The position numbers were made by a program, and so were the translations under genes. This document shows positions 11,498 through 20,760 of a DNA stretch of 64,000 nucleotides, piece by piece. The stretch is taken from the NCBI RefSeq assembly GCF_020085105.1, contig NC_058062.1, positions 1,946,001 to 2,010,000 of the forward strand, in the 5' to 3' direction. Source of the DNA: Siniperca chuatsi. Lineage: Eukaryota; Chordata; Actinopteri; Centrarchiformes; Sinipercidae. How positions within the stretch are numbered: the stretch's first letter is position 1; each line of letters begins with the position of its first letter. The notes below the pieces were generated by a model that ran no database searches, was not told the origin of the DNA, and was given only the letters and a program-made list of their open reading frames with translations.

Positions 11498-11578
11498 GCA
11501 CCTCTGCAGCCGGTGGTCTCGGAGTATTCTGCAGTTGATGAACTGAGTGATGGGTGCGTCAGATTTGTTGGACGGCAT
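2511..11578 (-). CDS. amdhd2: N-acetylglucosamine-6-phosphate deacetylase, 11 coding exons
   Basis: The enzyme hydrolyses N-acetylglucosamine 6-phosphate to glucosamine 6-phosphate and acetate in the cytosol, in amino-sugar recycling and the hexosamine pathway. Coding exons in transcript order are 11578-11502, 11363-11227, 10252-10113, 8368-8314, 7209-6997, 6844-6756, 6370-6226, 4032-3925, 3708-3640, 2776-2675 and 2590-2511. All junctions are GT-AG and phases agree, giving 1,215 nt including stop, or 404 aa (human about 409). The start [19 protein letters not shown] aligns with the vertebrate N-terminus. Amidohydrolase-type landmarks are GFIDVQING (near 65-72), HLEGPFI with metal-ligand candidate E141, H209 in SLGHSV, H230 in [18 protein letters not shown] (239-249), [11 protein letters not shown] and the catalytic-Asp candidate D292 in LVTDAI. 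The protein ends EEVWRKAP. The reading frame is intact, with no sign of a pseudogene. Roles of the named residues come from family knowledge. Confidence 0.96.
2976..3281 (-). mobile_element. 5'-truncated non-LTR retrotransposon (RTE/Expander-like tail) with 19-bp TSD
   Basis: It lies in amdhd2 intron 9. The minus strand encodes about 88 residues of the C-terminal tail typical of fish LINE reverse transcriptases (motifs [50 protein letters not shown] then stop) followed by a short purine-rich 3' end. Identical 19-bp direct repeats TGTTTGAGTACTGAAGAAT flank it at 2957-2975 and 3282-3300, the target-site duplication of a 5'-truncated insertion. Clade assignment is tentative; it cannot be autonomous. 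Confidence 0.8.
4180..4440 (+). repeat. TTAGCATGCTAAC-type dispersed repeat in amdhd2 intron 7
   Basis: It contains CAGCATGCTAACATGCTG, TTAGCATGTTAGCATGCTGG and GCAGCTGAGGCTCATGGGA, matching the better-preserved copies at 22.0-22.3 and 29.75-30.37 kb. It is diverged. Confidence 0.55.
4441..6225. other. amdhd2: Remainder of amdhd2 intron 7
   Basis: About 1.8 kb of AT-rich intron with an uninterrupted A run at 5830-5847. No ORF or repeat family was recognised. Exon 7 follows at 6226. Confidence 0.5.
7280..7570. repeat. Dispersed repeat in amdhd2 intron 4, second copy at window end
   Basis: The part at about 7,370-7,542 is nearly identical to 63,850-64,000 (landmarks CCACTGTTGTCCAGAAACTA and CAGCGAGCCGCTCTGCTGCA). 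The preceding piece, GTCAACAAA...AGACCAAAACCA near 7,310-7,345, is matched at about 62,960-62,995. The family is not identified. Confidence 0.65.
7571..8313. other. amdhd2: Remainder of amdhd2 intron 4
   Basis: No recognised element. A 143-codon plus-strand ORF here (7917-8348) runs antisense into exon 4 and has no family features, so I do not treat it as a gene. Confidence 0.4.
8924..9983. repeat. ~1-kb near-perfect palindrome (fold-back element) in amdhd2 intron 3
   Basis: Two arms of roughly 0.5 kb run inward from about 8,974 and 9,971 and meet at ACAGTCGACTGT, centred between 9506 and 9507, with no spacer. Matching landmarks are CGTAGAAAAGGTTTCAGTCG against its complement at about 9,953-9,971, the GGGCGGGGCTTA/TAAGCCCCGCCC pair, and CGGTTTGTAGCTTTTAGACG against its complement. 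The left arm carries about 70 extra bases around 9,296-9,366. The 13-bp direct repeat GTTAGGCATAGAA at 8924-8936 and 9971-9983 flanks the whole and looks like a target-site duplication. The arms resemble a dispersed fish repeat duplicated head to head. Confidence 0.85.
10022..10040. repeat. (TGT)n microsatellite
   Basis: Six trinucleotide units just downstream of the palindrome, in amdhd2 intron 3. Confidence 0.9.
10420..11060. repeat. ATCGATTAATCG-type dispersed repeat in amdhd2 intron 2
   Basis: It holds the landmarks of a very common fish repeat: GTCCGACCAACAGTCCAAAA, AATTTACTGTCACACGTGAC, CATTAATCGATAATCAAAAT and a second half with GATTGATCGATTAATCAACT and GACATTTGAAGACGTCGCGC. The duplicated landmarks suggest two fragments in opposite orientation. 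Related fragments lie near 11.75, 12.35, 17.85, 42.2, 47.2, 50.3-50.9, 55.3 and 58.7 kb. Confidence 0.6.
11171..11222. repeat. (TG)26 microsatellite abutting the amdhd2 intron 2 donor
   Basis: On the sense (minus) strand this reads (CA)26 and begins four bases after the exon 2 end (donor gtac at 11226-11223). Confidence 0.95.
11369..11402. repeat. (CA)17 microsatellite next to the amdhd2 intron 1 acceptor
   Basis: It reads (TG)17 on the sense strand and ends five bases before exon 2 begins at 11363. Confidence 0.95.
11437..11496. repeat. (GT)30 microsatellite next to the amdhd2 intron 1 donor
   Basis: It reads (AC)30 on the sense strand, starting within five bases of the end of exon 1. Confidence 0.95.
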
Positions 11579-11635
11579 GTTTTTCTCCCGGCAGACGAGC
11601 GGAGACAAGCTCTTCCACCACTCTGCCTCAGACGA
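11579..11635 (-). other. amdhd2: amdhd2 5'UTR part of the first coding exon
   Basis: On the minus strand the sequence just upstream of 11635 is a good acceptor (CTGCTGTGTCTTTCAG), followed by 57 bases to the ATG. This implies at least one non-coding exon upstream. One candidate donor is CAG|gtaaat at 12852/12851, but nothing else supports it. Confidence 0.45.
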
Positions 11636-11747
11636 CTGAAAGACACAGCAGAATAAATCAAACGCTCCTCTGTTACAGAAACAGCACGTGTGAGGAGGAT
11701 TTTCTGTTACCTTGAACATTTTATTACTTTTTTCCCACATTACACTA

Positions 11748-12560
11748 GGGCTGCAACGATTAGTAGAGCCATCGATTAGTTGATCGACAGAAAATGTTAC
11801 TAATAGGATAATCGATTAATTGTTTTAGTTCCAACTTCACAATCGTGACAGATTTCTGCTTCTCTTTTCTTATGTGACAGTAAACTGCACATTTTGGGTT
11901 TTGGCCCGTTGGTTCGGACAAAATGAGCAATAAAGTACAAAAGTATTGGCTTTAAAATATACTTAAAGTACCAAAAGTAAAAGTATTCATTACAGTGTTA
12001 GAATTAATGATGCACTTTAATGTTGCAGCTGGTAAAAGTGGAGCTAATATCAACTAATTTATCTGCTGAGTAGCTTGTGAATTCCCCCTGGGGATCAATA
12101 AAGTTTTATTCTTAATATATAACAATATAAATTATTAAATATACATAATCATAATTTATATTTTGCATTATTAATCTGATTCTGCAAAGTAACTAGTAAC
12201 TAAAGTTATCAAATAAATGTAGTGGAGTAAAAATTACAATATTTGCCTCAAGTAAAGTACAAGTACTTTAAAATTGTACCTGAGTTCAGTACTCAGTTAC
12301 TTTGCACCTGGAAAACAGTGAAAAACCAGCACAATTTCCTCAAACTCAGAGTGAGTCTTGTTTTGTCTAAACAACAAAACCCAAAGATATTCAGTTTACT
12401 GTCACATAAGACAAATACAATCAGCAGACACTCAAAATTAAGATGTAACAAGGAATTCAAGTTTTTATAGCCGAACCTGAAGTCTACATATAATCTACAT
12501 ATCTATCTTGAATCAAGCAAATGTTTCTTCATTTTCAAAGAGTCATGGGGTTTTTTAAGC
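11748..12560. repeat. Mosaic of two dispersed repeat families
   Basis: The part at about 11,748-11,900 starts GGGCTGCAACGATTAGT and belongs to the ATCGATTAATCG family. The part at about 11,920-12,300 belongs to the CAGTGGTGGAA family (AAAGTACCAAAAGTAAAAGT, AAATGTAGTGGAGTAAAAA). Inside it, 12,078-12,108 has a LINE 3'-tail motif (CCCCTGGGGATCAATAAAG). The part at 12,350-12,560 returns to the first family. Confidence 0.55.
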
Positions 12561-13435
12561 AAATTAAAGACTTTGAGAGGAACATAAGTGGAAGCAGAAC
12601 GAAAACGTGAAGGTCGTGGTTGGTGTTCATCTTTTTATTTACTACTATCACTGGATATGAAGTGTCCGACCAGCAGCAGTATAAAAAGATATCTGAGATC
12701 TTATCACTGTAGGTGCAGCAGCTGACTTTGACCCCTGATCTTCTTTATGCTCTCATGGCGTTTTTTTTTTTTAAATGATGTTGCAATAAGTAAAATAAGT
12801 ATTAATCTTCTTTGCCGTCGTCTTTCATATTCTGTACACGTATACATTTACCTGGCTGTCTTTCGGAAGCTGCTACTTGTGGCTCTGGTCGGGTTCTCTG
12901 CGTGAAAAATGCACAATGCCAAACTCCATCCAAAAAACAGTCAATTTAAGTGGTGCTTAGCTCTGACCTATTTTACATACCTTGCCAAAGAAAGACGGAA
13001 GAGGTCTGAGGATTGGTAGAATCCAGTTGTCAAATCGGCATACACTAAATACACAATAAAACACGTATTCCAGTAGAATTTAAACTTGTTCAACCGTCAC
13101 CACGTCGCTCTTCTTTCACAAAAACAGAGGAGTTAGGCGAGGGAGGCTACATTAAACAACCATATTTTTTAAGCGAGTTCGGCGACCGTACATTCCGTAT
13201 TTCCCTTCAGCTATTTTGTCATTAGCAGGCAAAAAAAAGAGACTAAACTAGTGTTTTACACTGTTAAAGTACTTGTCTAGTGTTGGTACTTGCCCCAGAT
13301 CAGCTGAGTCTGTAGGACAGAAACGGGGGAAACGGATGTCATGTGACAAAGCGGAGCTGCAGGTCAGCTGACCATAAAAAAACCTGTTCCTGTAGTTTAC
13401 TGACGGATACAGATTACTGTATGAATACTGTGTAT
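12561..13435. other. Intergenic, upstream of amdhd2
   Basis: No gene recognised. If amdhd2 has a non-coding first exon, it could lie here, ending at about 12,852 on the minus strand. No clear CpG-rich promoter is visible. Confidence 0.3.
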
Positions 13436-13590
13436 AGTGGTGGAAGAAGTATTTAGATCCTTTACTCAAGTGAAAGTACAGAAGTATTATCAGCTTCATG
13501 TAGTAAAAGTATTGGTTCTGCAGTAAAATGTCTCCTGTGACTGATTCTGATTCTGTCTGACATTATTAGATTATTAATACTGAAGCATCA

Positions 13591-15550
13591 ACGCTTTATA
13601 TACTGTTTTATACTGTTTCAGCTAGTTTTAACTACTTTATATACAATTAGCTAGTTTTAATTACTTTATATACAGTTAGTTAGTTTTAATTACTTTATAC
13701 AGTTAGCTAGTTTTAACTGCTTTATATACAGTTAGTTAGTTTTAACTACTTTATATACAGTTAGCTAGTTTTAATTACTTTATATACAGTTAGTTAGTTT
13801 TAACTGCTTTATATACAGTTAGTTAGTTTTAACTGCTTTATATACAGTTAGTTAGTTTTAACTACTTTATATACAGTTAGCTAGTTTTAACTACTTTATA
13901 TACAGTTAGTTTTAACTGCTTTATATACAATTAGCTAGTTTTAACTACTTTATATACAGTTAGCTAGTTTTAATTACTTTATATACAGTTAGTTAGTTTT
14001 AACTGCTTTATATACAGTTAGTTAGTTTTAACTACTTTATATACAGTTAGCTAGTTTTAACTACTTTATATACAGTTAGTTTTAACTGCTTTATATACAA
14101 TTAGCTAGTTTTAATTACTTTATATACAGTTAGTTAGTTTTAACTACTTTATATACAGTTAGCTAGTTTTAACTGCTTTATATACAGTTAGCTAGTTTTA
14201 ACTGCTTTATATACAGTTAGCTGGTTTTAACTGCTTTATATACAGTTAGCTAGTTTTAACTGCTTTATATACAGTTAGCTAGTTTTAACTACTTTATATA
14301 CAGTTAGCTAGTTTTAACTACTTTATATACAGTTAGCTAGTTTTAATTACTTTATATACAGTTAGTTAGTTTTAACTACTTTATATACAGTTAGTTAGTT
14401 TTAATTACTTTATATACAGTTAGTTTTAACTACTTTATATACAGTTAGCTAGTTTTAACTACTTTATATACAGTTAGCTAGTTTTAACTACTTTATATAC
14501 AGTTAGTTAGTTTTAATTACTTTATATACAGTTAGCTAGTTTTAACTACTTTATATACAGTTAGTTTTAGTTTTATATACAATTAGTTAGTTTTAACTAC
14601 TTTATATACAGTTAGCTAGTTACTTTATATACAAATAGTTTTAACTGCTTTATATACAATTAGCTAGTTTTAACTACTTTATATACAGTTAGCTAGTTTT
14701 AATTACTTTATATACAGTTAGTTAGTTTTAACTACTTTATATACAGTTAGCTAGTTTTAACTACTTTATAGACAGTTAGCTAGTTTTAACTACTTTATAT
14801 ACAGTTAGCTAGTTTTAACTACTTTATATACAGTTAGCTAGTTTTAACTACTTTATATACAGTTAGTTAGTTTTAATTACTTTATATACAGTTAGTTTTA
14901 ACTACTTTATATACAGTTAGCTAGTTTTAATTACTACAGTTAGTTTTAACTACTTTATATACAGTTAGCTAGTTTTAACTACTTTATATACAAATAGTTT
15001 TAACTGCTTTATATACAATTAGCTAGTTTTAATTACTTTATATACAGTTAGTTAGTTTTAACTACTTTATATACAATTAGCTAGTTTTAATTACTTTATA
15101 TACAGTTAGTTAGTTTTAACTACTTTATATACAGTTAGCTAGTTTTAATTATTTATATACAGTTAGCTAGTTTTAACTACTTTATATACTGTTAGCTAGT
15201 TTTAACTACTTTATATACAGTTAGCTAGTTTTAACTACTTTATATACAGTTAGCTAGTTTTAACTACTTTATATACAGTTAGCTAGTTTTAACTACTTTA
15301 TAGACAGTTAGCTAGTTTTAATTATTTATATACAGTTAGCTAGTTTTAACTACTTTATATACTGTTAGCTAGTTTTAACTACTTTATATACAGTTAGCTA
15401 GTTTTAACTACTTTATAGACAGTTAGCTAGTTATAACTCCTTTATATACAGTTAGCTAGTTTTAACTGCTTTATATACAGTTAGCTAGTTTTAACTGATT
15501 TATATACAGTTAGCTAGTTTTAACTACTTTATACAGTTAGCTAGTTTTAA
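13591..15550 (+). repeat. 29-bp satellite array 1 (about 65-70 units)
   Basis: Tandem units of about 29 bp combine TTTTAACTAC, TTTATATACA and GTTAGCTAG. Shorter variants drop the GCTAG part or a few bases. On the minus strand each full unit contains TATATAAAG, a TATA-box consensus. There are no unique spacers, so this is not a CRISPR array. Arrays 2 and 4 are in the opposite orientation, array 3 in the same one. Confidence 0.95.
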
Positions 15551-15935
15551 CAAACCCAAGAGCTGAGCCCAGAACAGAGTCCCCTGTGTCAGCTGGTACT
15601 GAGACTACCCCCCCCCCTCAGACACTCTGGCCAGTCTCACAACAGCACTGCTTTCCAAACACCAGTCAGAGGAAACCAAATTATTACACGATGTAAAGAA
15701 ACCCATCTGGAACACTGGAAAGAAGAAACTGAAAGCCAGAGTAGATCAGAAAGTTATCTGGCCCTAACAGAGAGATGATGAACTGGCAGAAAGTCTCTCT
15801 GCCGTCAGAGACAGAAAGCAGAGACAGATCCTGACCAAGTCCAGGATCAGAGACCACAAACTGGACGTCGAGACAGGAAGACACAAACAATCCTGGCAGC
15901 CAAAAGAAAACAGAACATGTGGTCGCTGTTCAACA
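15551..15935 (+). mobile_element. Decayed non-LTR retrotransposon C-terminal remnant
   Basis: Plus-strand frames joined across frameshifts read like the tail of a LINE polyprotein: HWKEETESQSRSESYLALTE, then ILTKSRIRDHKLDVETGRHK and CGRCST, a common pattern before the terminal Cys-rich segment. It has in-frame stops and shifts, so it is dead. The clade is not assigned. Confidence 0.45.
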
Positions 15936-16043
15936 AGTGAGGCATTTACATTCATTTAAAAAACAAAAAAATTGCAGTGTTTATAGTTCTCACTTATGTG
16001 TATTTGTATTTTTTCTATTTCATTGTAAGTTATTTTTTACTTG

Positions 16044-16046
<3 letters not shown>

Positions 16047-16088
<42 letters not shown>
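16047..16088. repeat. (TA)n microsatellite
   Basis: About 20 TA units inside the composite element. Confidence 0.95.
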
Positions 16089-16090
<2 letters not shown>

Positions 16091-16943
16091 CTAAAAGCAA
16101 AATCACAATTCTTCTGTTTATGTACATGTTTGTTGTTGTTTTTTGAACAACACCTGAATAGTTTAGTCCGGTGGTTCCCAACCCAGGGGTCGGGCCCCTC
16201 CACAGGGTCACCGGATAAATCTGAGCTGATTGATGGGAGAGGAAAGAAGAGAAGACAAAGTTCTGATAGTTATATTCATTTTTTGGACATTTTCTTAGAT
16301 TGTTATGTGAATATTGGCTCATTTAATGTATTTGGGCCTCAAACATTTATTGAAATGAAAACATCTAATACGTTTTCTTTAAGTTTAGACACTGATTTAT
16401 ATAAATATGTATATATATTTATATGTGTGTGTGTGTGTTCTGTAATTAAAGGTACATACCCAGCAGAGGGAGCTAAAGTACAGCATTTGACATTCCCCCA
16501 TGAACAGAAACCTTTTCTTCTGATAAACACTTTAGATTTTTGTACCATAACTGCTGGAAATGTATGTTCTTATATTACGTACTTAAGAACTTGAATTAGT
16601 GCGCGATGCTTCTAAACTGAAGCACAATTTAGCAGCATCGTGTACATATATTTATAACTCCCACTTCATCACACAGCGTAAAGTCTGAGAGGCCTTCTGT
16701 CAGGCCACTGTTCTTTATTGTTAGCAAGTATGAGATGTTAGTTTATAATAATAATATATCAGTCACAGGGTACTTTTACCTTTGATGCTTTAATTACATT
16801 TAGCTGATAATACTCGTGTACTTTTACTTGAGTGGGATTTTGAATGCAGGACTTTTACTTGTAATGGATATTTTTACATTACTATAATTGTACTTTTACT
16901 TCAGTTAAGTATCTGAATACATCTAAACACTTATTCCACCACT

Positions 16944-17825
16944 GTTGTATGTACACCGCCACGTGCAGGCGCAGGCCCACATTTCGTCTCACCTGACCTG
17001 CGAGGTGAGCTGGACGACGAAGTTAAAACTCCACCGAGCCAATGTTCACACTACCAGGAAGTGCTGCGCCAAACTCCGTCTCCACCCTGAACCGACCCCC
17101 CGCTTCAGGCAGGGCAGCAGCCCCCTCCCCATTCCTGAAAGTCAACAATAAACCACGTTTCCAGTAAGCCGGATACCTCCCCAAGTCCTGCTCATCCCCA
17201 TGGAGACCACTACGAGAGTCTGCAGTCCTGTGTCCTCTGGCCAAACCAGGCCACCCATGAGGAGAGAGAGAGCCTATATTTTACCCAATATGGATCAAAA
17301 TGTAGATCTCCACCGAGACACAGTGCAAATGCTTCTCTCTGTTTTCTCTGTTTGGACACAAAGAAAAGACTTGGCAGCAGTTCTGGTGCATATTTGAGTG
17401 GAGAACCAGGACTCAAACAGAGAAAAAACCGAAGCGGTCGTGGCGTACGATATTTTACAGCCTCAGTGTCCCTTCTTTTGTGAGACGTGACGTCAGCATT
17501 CCCCTCAGTGCTGCGTGAGTGACACATTAGCTTTGTTTTGGAGTCGCCACATCTCATTCACGGCCGCTTAACTCCTGAGTCCGGGGCTGCGTGGTGGCCT
17601 TTCAGGATCCCTGATTCCTTAATCCGCTGGTTTTTAAGGCACTGAATAAGCGGCCGTTTGTATGCTCAGTCCAGGGGCGGCGGGGTGCTTCTGCTTTATG
17701 TGAATTGTTGACTTGCAAAACACGCCCTGAGGACACCGAGTGACTGATACGCTGAGGGAACGACTGCCAGCAAGGTCACGGTGAAAGGTCAGCCGTACTG
17801 CTCACATGTGGAAGGTGCAGAGAAA
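16944..17825. other. Intergenic, nothing recognised
   Basis: Moderately GC-rich non-repetitive sequence. Overlapping short ORFs on both strands (for example 17,023-17,244 minus and 17,210-17,557 minus) have no recognisable family. Confidence 0.4.
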
Positions 17826-18135
17826 GAAGAGTTAAACGTTTGAATTAGATTGAAAACATTAGTCAATTAATCGCTCAGTCGATCGAAACTAATTGGCAAC
17901 TATGTCGATGACCACTCGACTGATGCCAAATGTGAGAATTTGCTGCTTTTGTTTGTCTCATATGATACTAAACTGAATATCTTTCAGTTTTGCATTGTTG
18001 AACAAGACAAAACAAGACATTTGTCACTTTCAGTTCCGTAAAAAAATCACTATTTTCTGACATTTTATAGACAAATAAATCCATAGTGAAAATAATCGTT
18101 AGTTGTTGAGTTCAAACTGCCCGACCGATAAACCG
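17826..18135. repeat. ATCGATTAATCG-family dispersed repeat
   Basis: Landmarks are GTCAATTAATCGCTCAGTCG, AAACTGAATATCTTTCAGTT, CAAGACAAAACAAGACATTT and GTGAAAATAATCGTTAGTTG, in the family's usual order. Confidence 0.65.
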
Positions 18136-18950
18136 GCCTTATCACAGATATATTAGTATTGGCTTACGTGTCAGCCGACTGGTACAGACATGGAATATGT
18201 CACATGGCTGCTTTCTATTAAAGTAGTGGCTTTTTGTCATTTAGCAACCCTGTCTTCTAGAAATTTATATGCAACTAATTTGCCACAGCAACGCAATTTC
18301 GCCCAGATTAAATTTTTTATGAACATAATGAGGAAACATTTTTTATAAATGTTGATACTGAACGTTCACTGGCAACGTATTTCATTTGTTTTCCTAAAAC
18401 ATCCGCTTAACGTTTTTATGTTTCTGTTTCGGCGACTCAAAGCACTTGATTTAAGGTTCGTGGAAGATGGTTTTCTTGGTTTAGCTCTGAAAAAACTAAC
18501 CTGTTCTTCTCCTGCTGTCTTAAAACACATTTACTTCTCGTGAAAGTGGAAACAGCTTAAGGCCTCGCTTGAAGGGGGAAGGTGCCTTTGTCATATACAG
18601 AGTGAAACACTGAAGACATTCGTGGTGCTGCAGTTGGAAAGTGCAGCAGAGAAAAGTGCTTTCACACCTTTGCACCTTGGCTTGTCTGTTCTGGAAAGTT
18701 ACACAAATTGCTTCCCCTGAAATCCTGACATCAGAAAGACGGGTTGAGATGCTGTTAGAGGCTCGTTAGAAGTATACAAAGGCCTTTTACCAGCTGCTTT
18801 CCTACAGACTGCAACACGCTGTTTGGGTGTGATGTGTCATTCTTACAATGAAACTGAAGGCTTTGTTTCTATGAATCTTCTGCTTTTTGTTTTTGAATCG
18901 CACTTTGACCGTTACATCTTACATTAAACACACTGAGAAATGATGCTTCT
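18136..18950. repeat. Old dispersed repeat, related to 24.44-24.72 kb
   Basis: The part at about 18,250-18,490 (GCACTTGATTTAAGG, GGAAGATGGTTTTCTTGGTT) parallels 24,480-24,720 (GCACTTGCTTAAGG, GGAAAGATGGTGGTCTTGG). The rest to 18,950 is unassigned. Confidence 0.4.
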
Positions 18951-18959
18951 ATTTAATGC

Positions 18960-20760
18960 TACTTTCTACTTCTACTCCACTACATTTCTGAGGGAAATAG
19001 TGCACTTTCTACTTCACTACATTTATCTGACAGCTGGAGTTACTTTGCAGATTAAGACATTACATTAAAAAACATATGATAATCTTATAAAATGCAACAC
19101 ATTGTTAAAGAATAATCCAGTGATTCCAAAAATCTTTGGCTTGCAACCTTTTACAAAAAAGCAGTGTGTAGTTGTGTCTCCTTGTTACGTTTCAGATGCG
19201 AAAAACACAAAAGACACATTTCACCTCTAAACTTCTCACATGGTATCATTTCAATAACTGTTAGAAAAAGAGAGAAACAACTGACAGATTTGTGTATCAG
19301 AACTGTGTTTTTTCTTCTTTCTTCTCCCATTTATCATCTCACAACCCCTCAGATTTATCTGGTGACCCTTTGGAGGGGCCCGACCCCTAGGTTGGGAACT
19401 ACTGGGCTAAACTAGCCAACCGTATATAAAGTAGTTCAAACTAGCTAACAGTATATAAAGTAGTTAAACTAGCTAACTGTATATAAAGTAGTTAAAACTA
19501 GCTAACTGTATATAAAGCAGTTATAACTAGCTAACTGTATATAAAGTAGTTAAAACTAGCTAACTGTATATAAAACAGTTATAACTAGCTAACTGTATAT
19601 AAAGTAGTTAAAACTAACTAACTGTATATAAAGCAGTTAAAACTAGCTAACTGTATTAAGCAGTTAAAACTAGCTAACTGTATAAAGTAGTTAAAACTAG
19701 CTAACTGTATATAAAGCAGTTAAAACTAGCTAACTGTATATAAAGTAGTTAAAACTAGCTAACTATATAAAGTAGTTAAAACTAGCTAACAGGTTATAAA
19801 GTAGTTAAAACTAGCTAGCTGTATATAAAGCAGTTATAACTAGCTAACTGTATAAAGCAGTTAAAACTAGCTAACTGTATATAAAGCAGTTAAAACTAGC
19901 TAGCTGTATATAAAGCAGTTATAACTAGCTAACTGTATAAAGCAGTTAAAACTAGCTAACTGTATATAAAGTAGTTAAAACTAGCTAACTGTATATAAAT
20001 CAGTTAAAACTAGCTAGCTGTACATAAAGCAGTTATAACTAGCTAACTGTATAAAGCAGTTAAAACTAGCTAACTGTATATAAAGCAGTTAAAACTAGCT
20101 AACTGTATATAAAGTAGTTAAAACTAGCTAACTGTATATAAAGCAGTTAAAACTAGCTAGCTGTATATAAAGCAGTTATAACTAGCTAACTGTATAAAGC
20201 AGTTAAAACTAGCTAACTGTATATAAAGCAGTTATAACTAGCTAACTGTATAAAGCAGTTAAAACTAGCTAACTGTATATAAAGTAGTTAAAACTAGCTA
20301 ACTGTATATAAAGCAGTTAAAACTAGCTAGCTGTATATAAAGCAGTTATAACTAGCTAACTGTATAAAGCAGTTAAAACTAGCTAACTGTATATAAAGCA
20401 GTTAAAACTAGCTAGCTGTATATAAAGCAGTTATAACTAGCTAACTGTATAAAGCAGTTAAAACTAGCTAACTGTATATAAAGCAGTTAAAACTAGCTGA
20501 AACAGTATAAAACAGTATATAAAGCGTTGATGCTTCAGTATTAACAATCTAATAATGTCAGATAGAATCAGAATCAGTCACAGGAGACATTTTACTGCAG
20601 AACCAATACTTTAACTGCTGATACTTCAAGTATAATTTTGCTGATAATACTTCTATACTTTTACTTGAGTAAGGTTTTATATGCAGGACTTTTACTAGTA
20701 TTTTTACATAGTTGTGTTTTTGCTTAAGTAAAGGATCTGAATACTTCTTCCACCTCTGCC
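18960..20760. mobile_element. CAGTGGTGGAA-family element carrying satellite array 2
   Basis: It starts within the family (ACTTCTACTCCACTACATTT) and passes through the GGCTTGCAACC...GTGTGTAGTTGTG block. Next come CCCCTCAGATTTATCTGGTG and GGAGGGGCCCGACCCCTAGG, then the array, AATCTAATAATGTCAGA and the terminal block ending CTGAATACTTCTTCCACC at about 20,756. It is inverted relative to the element at 13.4-16.9 kb. The 5' terminus is truncated. Confidence 0.7.
19408..20526 (-). repeat. 29-bp satellite array 2 (about 38 units)
   Basis: Same unit as array 1 on the opposite strand (AAAACTAGCTAACTG, TATATAAAG), with 25-bp variants lacking TATA. The edge GCTGAAACAGTATAAAACAG is the exact complement of the left edge of array 1, which shows common descent. 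Confidence 0.95.

Larger units (their letters stand above)
11364..11501 (-). other. amdhd2: amdhd2 intron 1 with complementary (AC)30 and (GT)17 tracts at its splice sites
   Basis: The intron is 138 nt. In the sense direction the donor gtgca runs directly into (AC)30 (11496-11437), then a ~34-nt unique loop, then (TG)17 (11402-11369), then cgcag at the acceptor. There is no polypyrimidine tract. AC and GT runs are complementary in RNA, so the intron can fold into a hairpin that brings both splice sites together. A class of fish introns with paired AC/GT repeats replacing the usual acceptor signals has been described; this instance fits it, but the folding is inference. Confidence 0.85.
13436..16943. 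mobile_element. Composite CAGTGGTGGAA-family DNA element carrying satellite array 1
   Basis: The left end is AGTGGTGGAAGAAGT (13436) and the right end, on the other strand, is AGTGGTGGAATAAGT (16943). The ends are followed by family text rich in TTTTACTTGAGTAAAAG-like motifs. Between them lie a 29-bp satellite (13,591-15,550), a LINE-like remnant (about 15,551-15,935), a (TA)n run and the GGTTCCCAACCCAGGGGTCG block that borders arrays 2 and 4 in opposite orientation. Inverted termini indicate a DNA transposon. No transposase is present, and no convincing target duplication was found. Confidence 0.65.

Noticed and set aside
12841..12860. Non-coding first exon of amdhd2 ending at 12,852
   Set aside because: Only a donor match supports it; promoter features are not evident, so I left it as a remark and not a feature.
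13591..15550. CRISPR-like tandem repeats
   Set aside because: Units are directly adjacent with no unique spacers, and the host is a vertebrate. It is satellite DNA.
16020..16594. 205-codon ORF and its minus-strand partner
   Set aside because: They consist largely of Tyr/Ile repeats from the (TA)n run inside a repeat element.
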